Notes: generated by a model from the sequence alone, not told the origin. 64,000 nt of DNA from Marinobacter salinus (GCF_001854125.1 NZ_CP017715.1:3658001-3722000), one strand, 5' to 3'. Shown: positions 25,763 through 34,596, numbered from the stretch's first letter. A program made the numbers and translations.

Positions 25763-26209
25763 TCACAGCTGCCCAAGCCAATCCCTGACCCAGGGCAACG
25801 CCTCGCTCTCCGGTTCCATGGTTTCCAGGGCATCAATTTTCAGGGTACTACCGACCTTCCTGGCCGCCGTTTCATAGAGCGCCTCTTCCATCAGGTTTCC
25901 TGCGCCACAGAAGGTATCGCCGTAGGAGCTGTCGCCCAGGACAATGATGCCGAAGGGCCGACCCGGTTGCTGGGGTAACTGGTCTCGCAGGGTGGCGTAA
26001 AATGGCAGCAGGTTGGGTGGGATTTCACCTTGCCCGGTGGTAGACGTGCATACCAGGAGAGCATCATCGTTGCTGGTTATGTCCTCCAGTACCGGATTTT
26101 CGAGCACCGTGGTCGAGTGCCCCTCGGACTCAAGGTTTTTCTTGATTTCCCGGGCAGTCACCAGCGCGCCACCATAAACACTGCCCACCAGAATGCGTAT
26201 GCCTGTCAT
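25763..26209 (-). CDS. Flavodoxin-family protein (MioC-like)
   Basis: The 148-residue protein has a flavodoxin fold: the FMN-phosphate loop GSVYGGALVTA near residue 9, TSTTGQGEIPPNL for the second FMN loop, and GDSSYGDTFCGAG for the third. It resembles MioC, a flavodoxin linked to biotin synthase and ribosome-associated work in Escherichia coli, but family-level naming is safer. It is a cytoplasmic one- or two-electron carrier. It lies between two c-di-GMP genes on the same strand; no functional connection is evident. Confidence 0.85.
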   Translation of the reverse strand: MTGIRILVGSVYGGALVTAREIKKNLESEGHSTTVLENPVLEDITSNDDALLVCTSTTGQGEIPPNLLPFYATLRDQLPQQPGRPFGIIVLGDSSYGDTFCGAGNLMEEALYETAARKVGSTLKIDALETMEPESEALPWVRDWLGQL

Positions 26210-26295
26210 GTTATTTCCGTCCGCCTGTTATACCCCGATTGTTGCAGGGGGAAGTTGACGACCGATCATAATGGCAGGCAACGGGTTACTCAAGT

Positions 26296-27393
26296 TCAGG
26301 CCCGGTCGGCCTCGTTCGCGATATGGCTTCGGACGCGCGGAGCGATGCGGTTACGGCCGGCTTCTTTGGCGCTGTAAAGGTTGACGTCGGCCTGTTTGAG
26401 TAGGTCATCTACCGAGCAGGCCTTGGCGATTGAGCAGACACCAGCACTAATGGTCACTGGCAGCCTTGAGTCCCGGAATGAAAATACCGTTCTGGCAGTC
26501 TCTGATCGCAGCCGCTCGGCAAGAGTCAGGGCCTGAAGCAAGGATGTGTCGGGCAACAATATAAGAAACTCCTCACCACCCCAGCGTGCTGCGATATCTG
26601 TCTGACGAATGATGGTTTGCATCAGTGCCGAGAATGTCCGGAGTACATCGTCGCCGGCATCGTGACCGAACTGGTCGTTAATACTTTTAAACAGATCCAG
26701 ATCGATCAGAACAATGGAAAAGTGGTGCCCGGAACGCTGGTAGCGGGAGAATTCACTCAGCAGCCGGTTTTGCATGTCGCGCCGGTTGGACAGGCCGGTA
26801 AGCTCATCCGTTTTGGCTGCGTATTCGTGGTTTTCCGCCAGCTCAACCAACTCATTCCGGGCTTTCAGTCTGCTCGCCTCAAGGACAAAGCACAGAATGG
26901 ACTCGAAGGTCAGTGTGGCAAAAAACCGGATCTTGAAATCCATACTGTATTCGGCGGTGATCAGGGGCAACCCCGGAAACTGGAACACGATTACTGCAAT
27001 CAGGTAGCAGAACAGCAGGACTGCGGTTCCGGTTTTCAGGTCGGTCAGAAAGAAAAGCAGCGGTGGGAATACATAAAACCACAGGGGTCCCGTGTTGCTT
27101 TCTCCGCCCGACGCAATCAGATACATGAAAAGAAGCCCTACGACCGAAAGCAGCCCTCCTATTTGCCGGGAGCGATTACCGCTTTTGGCGAAGTAAGCCA
27201 TGTTGGCGGCAACCAGGAGGACAAAGGACCAGAGCACCCAGGCATGGGTATGGTGTCCTGCGAACCAGGCCTTGCTGCCGATGCCGATAAGAAAGCTGAT
27301 GGCCATTATCGAAAGCCAGGTCAGCAGTCGGGAAACCTGTGCCTCCTCGCGCGCGCCAGCTGCCTGATGACTGGTTGAGGTCGTTACGGTCAT
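26296..27393 (-). CDS. Membrane diguanylate cyclase
   Basis: The 365-residue protein has about six N-terminal membrane helices (residues 25-190) and a C-terminal GGDEF domain (about 205-360). The active-site motif is GGEEF (AARWGGEEFLILLP), and an RxxD inhibitory site, RQTD, sits the usual five residues before it, so the enzyme should synthesise c-di-GMP and be feedback-inhibited. The entry motif DELTGLSNRRDMQNRL is intact. ATG is preceded by AAGG. It is divergent from the Pit gene. Confidence 0.92.
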   Translation of the reverse strand: MTVTTSTSHQAAGAREEAQVSRLLTWLSIMAISFLIGIGSKAWFAGHHTHAWVLWSFVLLVAANMAYFAKSGNRSRQIGGLLSVVGLLFMYLIASGGESNTGPLWFYVFPPLLFFLTDLKTGTAVLLFCYLIAVIVFQFPGLPLITAEYSMDFKIRFFATLTFESILCFVLEASRLKARNELVELAENHEYAAKTDELTGLSNRRDMQNRLLSEFSRYQRSGHHFSIVLIDLDLFKSINDQFGHDAGDDVLRTFSALMQTIIRQTDIAARWGGEEFLILLPDTSLLQALTLAERLRSETARTVFSFRDSRLPVTISAGVCSIAKACSVDDLLKQADVNLYSAKEAGRNRIAPRVRSHIANEADRA

Positions 27394-27597
27394 GGGAGCC
27401 TTGTGCGAATTCTTGTAGTTTTGACACTCTTTCCGGGATTATGAGTCAATTCCCTGTGGCTTTGCATCCCTTCGGTGTAATTGTGTGACTTGATCGCATT
27501 CTGGGCCTATTGTTTCAATTTTATGTCAAAGATTTTATAGTTGCGGCGCGTTACTCCGATCGTTATCCCACTCAGACCAAACGAGACCTTATCTGTT

Positions 27598-29157
27598 ATG
27601 GCCCGTTCAAGCGGATTTCTGGACACTATCCTTACCAGCCCTTCCACGGAGCGATACAGGGTCGGGATCAGCCTTCTGTTTCTCCTCGGCATCTGGTTGA
27701 CCGTTGGTGCTTTCAGCGAAGGAACACCCAATAGCATGCTGCTTATGGCAGCCGCCGTTATTGGCGGCTACATGGCCATTAATATCGGGGCCAACGACGT
27801 GGCCAACAATGTTGGTCCTGCGGTCGGTTCCGGTGCGCTGTCGTTGGGGGCAGCGGTTGTTCTGGCTGCCATCTTTGAATCATCCGGAGCCTTGATTGCA
27901 GGCGGGGAAGTGGTGTCCACCATCAAGGGTGGCATCATTGATCCGTCATCACTTGGGGACGGGCCGGCCTTTGTCTGGCTGATGACAGCGGCTCTTCTCG
28001 CTGGCGCGCTTTGGCTCAATCTGGCTACCTGGATGGGCGCCCCTGTTTCCACAACACACTCCATCGTAGGGGGTGTGCTCGGCGCCGGCGTTGCGGCTGG
28101 TGGTTGGGGAATTGCAGACTGGGCTGTGATGGGAAAGATTGCCGCCAGCTGGGTTATTTCTCCGGTTCTGGGGGGCGCTCTCGCTGCTCTCTTCCTGCTG
28201 ATGATCAAAAAGTCAGTGCTTTATCGGCAGGATGTTGTGCCGGCAGCACGCACCTTTGTGCCCTGGCTGGTGGCGATCATGGCCTGGGCTTTTGGTACCT
28301 ACCTGATGGTCAAGGGCGTAAAGAAAATCGTCAAGGTGGATTTTCTTGAGGCTTCCCTGGTTGGCCTGGCAGCGGCCGCCGTTGTTTTTGTGGTGGTTCG
28401 AGCCATGGTAAACCGCCGCGCGGCGACCATGGAAAACAGTCCGAGTGGCGTGAGTGCACTGTTCACCTGGCCTCTCATCTTTGCGGCGGCTCTGTTGAGC
28501 TTTGCCCATGGCGCCAATGACGTGGCCAATGCTATCGGGCCGTTGGCCGCCATTAATGATGCGTTGTCATCGGGAAGTGTGGTGACGTCTGCCAGCATTC
28601 CTCTTTGGGTCATGATGGTTGGCGCGCTGGGGCTGGCGGTAGGCCTGATGCTGTTTGGCCCGCGTCTGATCAAGACTGTAGGTAGCGAAATTACCGAGTT
28701 GGATAAAACCCGTGCATTTTGCGTGGCGCTTTCGGCGGCCCTGACCGTCATTCTTGCCTCTCAGCTTGGTTTGCCCGTGAGTTCTACTCATATCGCCATT
28801 GGTGGCGTGTTTGGAGTCGGGTTCCTGAGAGAGTATCTGAAGTCCAATTATGCAACCCAACTGCACAAGATCATGGAGCATCATGGCCCGGACGAGCAGG
28901 AGCGCCTCAGGCCCTTCCTGGACGACTTCCGCAATGCGTCCGTGGAGGAAATGGAAAGTCTGCTCCAACAGGCCAAGAAGAAAAAACAGGTACCCCTGTC
29001 GAAATCCGAGCGCAAGCGTCTGAAAAAAATCTATCGGGAAGAGATGGTCAAACGTTCTCACCTGGTAAAGATTGCGGCGGCCTGGATTGTCACTGTGCCC
29101 GCCTCTGCCATTATGGCGGCAATTCTGTTCTTCACGCTGCGCGGTTTGCTGATCTGA
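27598..29157 (+). CDS. Inorganic phosphate transporter, PiT/PHO4 family
   Basis: The 519-residue membrane protein carries the two PiT signature repeats, GANDVANNVGPAVGSGALSL near residue 62 and GANDVANAIGPLAA near residue 305, with about 10-11 membrane helices and a long hydrophilic C-terminal loop (about residues 420-490) rich in Lys/Glu. It imports phosphate with protons or sodium at low affinity. The ATG at 27598 is preferred over the TTG-initiated frame at 27541, though its ribosome-binding site is weak. No Pho box is visible in the 204-bp upstream spacer, as expected for a constitutive low-affinity system. Confidence 0.9.
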   Translation: MARSSGFLDTILTSPSTERYRVGISLLFLLGIWLTVGAFSEGTPNSMLLMAAAVIGGYMAINIGANDVANNVGPAVGSGALSLGAAVVLAAIFESSGALIAGGEVVSTIKGGIIDPSSLGDGPAFVWLMTAALLAGALWLNLATWMGAPVSTTHSIVGGVLGAGVAAGGWGIADWAVMGKIAASWVISPVLGGALAALFLLMIKKSVLYRQDVVPAARTFVPWLVAIMAWAFGTYLMVKGVKKIVKVDFLEASLVGLAAAAVVFVVVRAMVNRRAATMENSPSGVSALFTWPLIFAAALLSFAHGANDVANAIGPLAAINDALSSGSVVTSASIPLWVMMVGALGLAVGLMLFGPRLIKTVGSEITELDKTRAFCVALSAALTVILASQLGLPVSSTHIAIGGVFGVGFLREYLKSNYATQLHKIMEHHGPDEQERLRPFLDDFRNASVEEMESLLQQAKKKKQVPLSKSERKRLKKIYREEMVKRSHLVKIAAAWIVTVPASAIMAAILFFTLRGLLI

Positions 29158-29161
29158 TTCC

Positions 29162-29185
29162 TATGGCTGGTTGCAACCAGCCATA
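29162..29185. repeat. 24-bp perfect palindrome after the phosphate transporter
   Basis: A perfectly self-complementary sequence without spacer, centred at 29173/29174 (half-site TATGGCTGGTTG), begins 5 bases after the Pit stop codon. As RNA it would form a stable hairpin ending the transcript, though no T-run follows; as DNA it could bind a dimeric protein. Another 69 bases separate it from the next start. Confidence 0.6.
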
Positions 29186-29254
29186 TTGGCCATACTATTC
29201 TGGTAATGTGGGGTCCTTGACCCCCCTTGCATCCATTTTTCCGGGGAATGAAGT

Positions 29255-29521
29255 ATGAGTACATCTGTTGAGAGCCGTCAGGCCAAGATGATCGATGAGC
29301 TGCGAGTGTTCATCAAGAAGGTGTTGAGCGAGCCGACGATCGCCGTCAAATCCATGGAGATTGCCCGGAAGCATCGCAATGAGCCGAATGCTAACGAGAT
29401 CATTGCCCGGGAAATCAGCGCGAACACTACCATCCGGATTCCGGAGAGCTGGAGTGAGGCGGATCATATGTTCCTCGATATCATCCACGAAGTGCTGGAC
29501 GACGAAGAAGCGCTTTACTGA
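29255..29521 (+). CDS. Hypothetical protein, 88 residues
   Basis: A small, acidic, predicted all-helical soluble protein (MSTSVESRQAKMIDELRVFI at the start, ending HEVLDDEEALY) without membrane segments, cysteines or a recognisable motif. An ATG with a GGGGAATG-type ribosome-binding region and normal codon choice support it as a real gene. It stands alone between the Pit transporter and the convergent panP. I do not recognise a family. Confidence 0.65.
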   Translation: MSTSVESRQAKMIDELRVFIKKVLSEPTIAVKSMEIARKHRNEPNANEIIAREISANTTIRIPESWSEADHMFLDIIHEVLDDEEALY

Positions 29522-29576
29522 GGCTGCCGCCAAGTTTGCCTCCCTTGCAGTTTTACACAGACAGGCCTACTTCAGT

Positions 29577-31253
29577 TCAGGCCTGTCTGGCACCTGGCTG
29601 GTGCTGCTTCAGTACCGCATCGGCCATCTGGTGCAGAATGCTCATCTCGTCCTGAATCCCTTCTTCCGCTGACAGTTCCCGCTGCTCAGCCAGAATGTCC
29701 GTCAGAATCTCCCTCGTGGTCAGCGGGTTTGCCAGCACCACCCGGAAAACGATACAGGGGAAGTGGTAGTAGCGGGACGGTTCCAGGCGCGTCCGTGAGA
29801 CGAAAGCCTTGCCCCGCTCCCGCTGGGTTTTCTGGATGAACTTGGTGATGCGGTTCAGGCAGGTGTTGAGCTTCTCCGCCTGCAAAGGGTCCGCTATGGC
29901 CAGGGCCTGCTGGACATTCTCCGGGCAGTAGCGGTAGGTGAGGATGTTCAGCTCTGGCCGGGTAACCAGTTCAAAGTCTGGTTCTGCGTCAATTAGCCCG
30001 GCAAAGGTCCGGGCCTTTTCGATGCCCTGGTCTATCAGAATCTCGTAGCCTTCCCGAGCCAGAATCTTCAGCCCCGAATGAATCAGCATGGACATGCCCG
30101 GACGGGAACCCTCCAGGGTCGTGCTGCCCAGGTCCCGCGAGCCTTTCCGGATGATGTATTGGGCATGATGCTCGACCGCACTGGCGAGGCTAGGGTCCTT
30201 GAAGACCACAAGGCCCACGCCCATGGGCACATAAAGCTGTTTGTGGGCGTCGAAGGTGACCGAGTCGGCCTTCTCGATGCCCCGCAGCAGGTGCTTGTGG
30301 GTTCGGGAGAACAGGGTCGGGCCGCCCCAGGCTGCATCTACATGAAAATGGGCGCCAAATTCCCGGGCGATGTCCGCCATTCCGTCGAGCGGGTCTACGT
30401 TGCCGGTTTCGGTGGTGCCGGCCACCCCGCAGATCGCCATGACCTTGATCTTCTGGCGCTGCAGTTCCAGGCACTTGTCGCGCAGGGCGTCGGGCTGGAT
30501 GCGGTTTTCATCGTCCGTCTCTACCGGCACCAGAGACTCCCGGCCCAAGCCGAGTACATCTGCGGCTTTGCGCAGGGAGTAATGGCCCCGGCGGGATACC
30601 ACGATCGCCGCACCTTCGTAGCCATAGTATTTCAGGGCCCGGAACAAGCCTTCCTGATGCAGGCCGCGGAAACTGCCTTCGGCCGGGAAGGCGCGGTTGC
30701 GTGCGACCCAGAGTGCCGTCAGGTTGGCAATGGTGCCGCCAGAGCACATGGCGCCCAAGGCATAGCGGGGGTTGTGCATCCATTTTCGGTAAAAGGCGCC
30801 ATCTTCCTCGTACACGAGGCGGTGAATCATGCCCAGGACCTGCCGTTCCATTGGGGTGAACGCTTTGGACGTCTCCGTCTTCACCAGGTTCTGGTTCAGC
30901 GCGATCATGATCTTGGACAAAGGCAGCATGAAATACGGCAGTGCCGAGGTCATGTGTCCGATAAATGCGGGGGAGGCGGTATGAACGGAATTGGCGACCA
31001 GCTTATCCAGGAGAAACTGGGCCTGCTCGGACACGAACACGGGTTTTTCAGGGATCGCATAGTCGGAGAAGTCTTTCTCGACGTCCGACAGATCCCGTTC
31101 AACCGCGACAATATGCTCCTGCAGGAACCCTGCAAGATTGCTGGAGATGTTCTGGTCGATCCGGCTCAGCGTCGATTCCGGCGCCTCTGGCACCGTGAAC
31201 ACGCGATACATGGCCTCGACTGAGGCCTGAGCGGATTTTTTCTTTCCGGTCAT
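29577..31253 (-). CDS. panP: PLP-dependent aspartate 1-decarboxylase, PanP type
   Basis: The 558-residue protein is a group II PLP decarboxylase. The cofactor Lys lies in TFDAHKQLYVPMG, the HVDAAWGGPTLFS block supplies the pyridoxal-N Asp, and MCSGGTIANLTALWVARN is the usual phosphate-binding entry. Length and the N-terminal extension fit PanP, which makes beta-alanine from L-aspartate for pantothenate and replaces PanD in Vibrio and relatives; glutamate decarboxylase-like enzymes are the alternative. ATG at 31253 is chosen over an upstream GTG at 31262. The gene is monocistronic. The spacer 31254-31445 upstream shows no supported gene. Confidence 0.82.
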   Translation of the reverse strand: MTGKKKSAQASVEAMYRVFTVPEAPESTLSRIDQNISSNLAGFLQEHIVAVERDLSDVEKDFSDYAIPEKPVFVSEQAQFLLDKLVANSVHTASPAFIGHMTSALPYFMLPLSKIMIALNQNLVKTETSKAFTPMERQVLGMIHRLVYEEDGAFYRKWMHNPRYALGAMCSGGTIANLTALWVARNRAFPAEGSFRGLHQEGLFRALKYYGYEGAAIVVSRRGHYSLRKAADVLGLGRESLVPVETDDENRIQPDALRDKCLELQRQKIKVMAICGVAGTTETGNVDPLDGMADIAREFGAHFHVDAAWGGPTLFSRTHKHLLRGIEKADSVTFDAHKQLYVPMGVGLVVFKDPSLASAVEHHAQYIIRKGSRDLGSTTLEGSRPGMSMLIHSGLKILAREGYEILIDQGIEKARTFAGLIDAEPDFELVTRPELNILTYRYCPENVQQALAIADPLQAEKLNTCLNRITKFIQKTQRERGKAFVSRTRLEPSRYYHFPCIVFRVVLANPLTTREILTDILAEQRELSAEEGIQDEMSILHQMADAVLKQHQPGARQA

Positions 31254-31445
31254 AGGCACCACACATAATAAGTGGTCATCCGCAGGGCCGGCTCCGGATG
31301 CCCAAACGGATACAGCCGGAATAGGTGTCCGGCATCGAAAACTGGCCGCCTGTCGCTGGCAGGCGTATTGGCATCCCTGAGGGGGCGTAGTATACGGCGT
31401 GGTGAAGCGTTACGCTACAGGCCCCATCCCGGTGCGTTTCGGGGG

Positions 31446-31790
31446 TCAGAGAATTTCCCGGTGTATATCCAGTATGGCAGCATCGACCCGATCCTGGATG
31501 GCTTTCTCCACCTGGTCGAGGCGCTGGGTGATCTGCTGGGAGGAAGTGCCCAGGGCGGCGATGGTCCAGGTGGCGCAATCAAGGGCGTCCTGATCGGCTG
31601 TTTCCGCCACGGCCAGGTCGGATTCCTTGCCCCAGACGGCCTTCAGGGCTGTGAAGACCTTGCGTTTGGCTTTGAGGTCTTCGCAGCCATAAAGCTGGAA
31701 ATGCAGGGTCAGGACACCTACGTGGGGCGTGATAGCGGTTTGTTGAGGCGTGTTGCCTTCTTTAAGCAGTTTTCTCAGAGCTTCAGACAT
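31446..31790 (-). CDS. DUF503 (YlxP-like) family protein
   Basis: The 114-residue protein matches the small DUF503 family: the block LQLYGCEDLKAKR followed by DLAVAETADQDALD and a C-terminal helix are diagnostic when compared with Bacillus YlxP, which is co-transcribed with infB/rbfA. Here the gene is far from those genes. A longer frame to 31883 exists, but its extra residues run into the inverted-repeat element, and the ATG at 31790 (MSEALRKLLKEG) is the better start. Function unknown; a ribosome-assembly link has been suggested from context in other bacteria. Confidence 0.72.
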   Translation of the reverse strand: MSEALRKLLKEGNTPQQTAITPHVGVLTLHFQLYGCEDLKAKRKVFTALKAVWGKESDLAVAETADQDALDCATWTIAALGTSSQQITQRLDQVEKAIQDRVDAAILDIHREIL

Positions 31791-31812
31791 GGATGTTCCG
31801 GCTTTGGTGCTG

Positions 31813-31926
31813 GAACCGGCGGAAACGGCCTTTCCAAAACACGCTCCTTGCGGCACATCCATGTGGCGCTTGGGCTCCGCCATCCATGGCTCCGCACAGT
31901 TTTGGAAAGCCCGTTTCCGCCGGTTC
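31813..31926. repeat. Long inverted repeat, candidate intergenic palindromic element
   Basis: Two 28-bp arms at 31813-31840 and 31899-31926 (left begins GAACCGGCGGAAACGG) are complementary at 27 of 28 positions and enclose a 58-bp loop with its own repeats of the form CATCCATG. The element fills most of the spacer between the acyl-CoA dehydrogenase and DUF503 genes. Size and structure suggest a REP/MITE-like dispersed element, or a very strong transcript-end hairpin. No other copy was noticed in this window. Confidence 0.7.
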
Positions 31927-31986
31927 GCGAACAGTTCAGTTGGTGTCCGCAGGGCTGGTTCGATAATGACCCTGAGGACGCCTTTG

Positions 31987-33687
31987 CTAGCCTACTACAG
32001 GCGTTGCCCGTTTGATAATGGCTACCGGATCGGTGGCTGAGGGCAGGTTGCCGTAGTTCATGCCGCCTCCCGACTGCAGACGTGAGGCGCAGAACGCGTC
32101 TGCCACGGCTTTGTCCGAGTGGCGAAGCAGCAGGGAGGCCTGCATGGTCAGGGCCATTCGGTCGACCAGATTGCGCGCCCGGTACTGGAAATCGCTGATA
32201 TCGGCGAAGTCGTGCTGAAGCTGGGCCAGAAACTGGTCAAAGCGGCGGTCGGCGCCTTTTGCTTCGGCAGCTTCGTGGAAGAAGGCGTCCAGGGTTTCCG
32301 GTTCTTTTTGCAGGGCTCGAAGGGTGTCGAGGCACTGGACGTTGCCGCTGCCTTCCCAGATGGCGTTGACCGGTGACTCCCGGAACAGGCGGGGCATGAT
32401 GCAGTCCTCCATTACGCCGCTGCCACCGATGCATTCCATGGCTTCGTAGGCGTGGTTCGGAGCACGTTTGCAGATCCAGTATTTGCCGACCGGGGTGGCA
32501 AGGCGGGACAGCAGGCGTTCGTGTTCCCGGTCCTGGTTGTCCAGAGCGCGGGCAATGCGCATGGTGTAAGCGAGCGCGGCTTCACTTTCGAGCGCCAGGT
32601 CGGCGAGAACGTTCTGCATCAGCGGCTGTTCGATCAGGCGGTTGCCGAAAGCGCTGCGGTGGCGGCAGTGATGTGTGGCCTGAGCCACGGCCTGACGCAT
32701 GCCGGCGGAACTGCCGATCATGCAGTCGAAACGGGTCATGGCGACCATTTCAATAATGGTGGGAACGCCCCGGCCCTCCTCTCCGACCATCCAGGCAAGC
32801 GCACCGCGTAACTCTGCCTCACTTGAGGCGTTGGCGACGTTGCCCATTTTGTTTTTCAGGCGCTGAACCTGCCAGGGGTTCTTGCTGCCATCCGGGCGCC
32901 AGCGGGGCATCAGGAAGCAGGACAGGCCGCCGCGCGTCTGCGCCAGCACAAGGAAAGCGTCGCACATGGGAGCAGACACAAACCATTTGTGACCAACAAG
33001 TTCATACGCCTGACCCGGCCCTTCCGCTCCGACTGGCCAGGCTTTGGTCGTATTGGCGCGAACGTCGCTGCCGCCCTGTTTTTCAGTCATGGCCATGCCA
33101 ATAGTGACCGAGGCTTTCTGGCTATCCGGAACATTGCGGGGGTCGTAGCTATTGGCCAGGATACGATGCTCCCACGCCTTTGCCAGTTCCGGCTGTTTCC
33201 GGATGGACGGAATGGCCGCAAAGGTCATGGTGACCGGGCAGCAATGGGCCGCCTCTACCTGGGAGTGCATGTAGTACTTGGCGGCACGGGCCACATGGGC
33301 GCCCGTGCCCGGGTGGGTCCAGGGGCTGCTGTGCAGGCCGTTTTCCAGGGCGATGTTCATCAGCTCATGATAGGCAGGATGAAAATCCACCTCGTCAATG
33401 CGATGGCCGAACCGGTCGTTGGGGCTGAAAGCCGGCTTGTTGTTATTGGCGCGGAAACCCAGATCAATGGTTGTTGCGGTACCGGCGAGTGCACCAAACC
33501 GCCTCAACTCATCCGTTGCGGCGGTGGCGCCCTCTCTGTTTGTGGCTTCCTGAAGAGCCGTGTCCTGGTCGAAGAGATTGTAGTTCTCCAGGGCAGGGGG
33601 CTGGTTGAATACCTCGTGGGTGGTCGCCAGGTAACGGTCTTCGGCTGAACTCGTGGAGGTTTCGGGGTAAAGCTGCCCTGGCTTCAT
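31987..33687 (-). CDS. Acyl-CoA dehydrogenase family protein, AidB-like
   Basis: The 566-residue flavoprotein is of the AidB/isovaleryl-CoA dehydrogenase-like type, larger than ordinary acyl-CoA dehydrogenases (about 380). Landmarks: MAMTEKQGGSDVRANTT (flavin-binding strand), GHKWFVSAPMCDAFLVLAQ, RLKNKMGNVANASSE, and ECIGGSGVMEDCIMPRLFRESPVNAIWEGSGN near the C-terminus. AidB in Escherichia coli protects from alkylation, while many relatives act on acyl-CoA; which applies here is unclear. The ATG at 33687 follows AAGGAG by 6 bases; it is 2 bases after the tetR stop, so the two genes form an operon and the regulator very likely controls it. Confidence 0.88.
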   Translation of the reverse strand: MKPGQLYPETSTSSAEDRYLATTHEVFNQPPALENYNLFDQDTALQEATNREGATAATDELRRFGALAGTATTIDLGFRANNNKPAFSPNDRFGHRIDEVDFHPAYHELMNIALENGLHSSPWTHPGTGAHVARAAKYYMHSQVEAAHCCPVTMTFAAIPSIRKQPELAKAWEHRILANSYDPRNVPDSQKASVTIGMAMTEKQGGSDVRANTTKAWPVGAEGPGQAYELVGHKWFVSAPMCDAFLVLAQTRGGLSCFLMPRWRPDGSKNPWQVQRLKNKMGNVANASSEAELRGALAWMVGEEGRGVPTIIEMVAMTRFDCMIGSSAGMRQAVAQATHHCRHRSAFGNRLIEQPLMQNVLADLALESEAALAYTMRIARALDNQDREHERLLSRLATPVGKYWICKRAPNHAYEAMECIGGSGVMEDCIMPRLFRESPVNAIWEGSGNVQCLDTLRALQKEPETLDAFFHEAAEAKGADRRFDQFLAQLQHDFADISDFQYRARNLVDRMALTMQASLLLRHSDKAVADAFCASRLQSGGGMNYGNLPSATDPVAIIKRATPVVG

Positions 33688-33689
33688 GT

Positions 33690-34322
33690 TCATCTCCTTG
33701 TGCCGGTCAGTCCCTGCATGCAAAAGCGAATGATGGTGCCGACCAGTAAATCATTGTTGTCTTTCAAATTTCTGGATGCCTGGCCGGATTGGGTCGGTGA
33801 TAACGGCCCCACCAGGCTTTCCGCAATGGCACCGACCAGGCAGGTGCTGCTCTGGCGGGCGTTCTGATCGGGAATACACCCTTCATCAATACCTTCGAGG
33901 ATTGCCTGCTCGAACAGGTCCGCGTAGGCCTTCCGGTAGGCCAGTCGCTCTTCTTCGACTTTTGGGTCGACTGGCTCGGCGATCAGTGACCAGGCCATCA
34001 TCGGGCCTCGCAAGGCTCGCTCGGCGAACTGGCGGAGGGCGGCCTCCAGCCGGATTGTTGCATTTCCGGTTGTGGTGAGCGCCTCCGCAACTTTGTTCAC
34101 CTCTCGCTGTGTCGCGAGTCTGAATACTTCGGCAAAGAGGTCTTCCCGTGACTCAAAGTGCCGATAGATTGTGCCCGTGGCGACGCCGGCCAGGCCTGCT
34201 ATCCGTGTGATCCGCGCACTACGGAACCCACCTTCGGCAACGCATTCGAAGGTACAGTCAATTATCCGTTGTCGCGCCTGGGCCTTGCGTTGACGCATTT
34301 TCTCGGTTTCACGATAGGCCAT
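33690..34322 (-). CDS. TetR/AcrR family transcriptional regulator
   Basis: The 210-residue protein has the TetR DNA-binding domain at residues 12-60 (helix-turn-helix ITRIAGLAGVATGTIYRHFESREDLF) and a ligand-binding C-terminal region. It is the promoter-proximal gene of an operon with the AidB-like acyl-CoA dehydrogenase. A 14-bp palindrome lies 20 bases upstream of its start, next to a TTGACA element, so autorepression is expected. An acyl-CoA or fatty-acid ligand is a reasonable inference from context only. Confidence 0.9.
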   Translation of the reverse strand: MAYRETEKMRQRKAQARQRIIDCTFECVAEGGFRSARITRIAGLAGVATGTIYRHFESREDLFAEVFRLATQREVNKVAEALTTTGNATIRLEAALRQFAERALRGPMMAWSLIAEPVDPKVEEERLAYRKAYADLFEQAILEGIDEGCIPDQNARQSSTCLVGAIAESLVGPLSPTQSGQASRNLKDNNDLLVGTIIRFCMQGLTGTRR

Positions 34323-34341
34323 ACCGGCCCCCTATAAGTAG

Positions 34342-34368
34342 TGAATCATTATTCATTCTTTGTGTCAA
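34342..34368 (-). promoter_or_regulatory. Operator palindrome and -35 upstream of tetR-acyl-CoA dehydrogenase operon
   Basis: TGAAT-N4-ATTCA (34342-34355) is a 14-bp inverted repeat of the size used by TetR dimers. On the minus strand it lies 7 bases after a perfect TTGACA -35 hexamer (34363-34368), i.e. between -35 and start, where bound repressor blocks RNA polymerase. The -10 itself is weak. The remaining divergent spacer to 34596 holds no supported feature. Confidence 0.6.
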
Positions 34369-34596
34369 TTCAGCATCTTTTCCCTGTTGGCTTATTTTGC
34401 CATTAAAATTCAGAAACTTAAAAACGGTTACAAAAAAACACAAAAAAGGTGTTGCCGGGAAATAGCGTCACCACGAAAACCGGATTATAAAGACGCCAAG
34501 ACGATGCCATCGACGGCCATTCGTCGAGACGGAGTGTAGTCGCCCGGCGGGGTTACGGCACTCAATGACACTGTTTTCGTTGATGGAGAAGAGGCC

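Noticed and set aside
27394-27597. Pho box upstream of the Pit transporter
   Set aside because: TTTTGACAC and ATGTCAAAG occur but no 7-4-7 direct repeat of the CTGTCAT type.
30078-31223. 381-codon plus-strand frame
   Set aside because: Antisense to panP; no domain and no ribosome-binding site.
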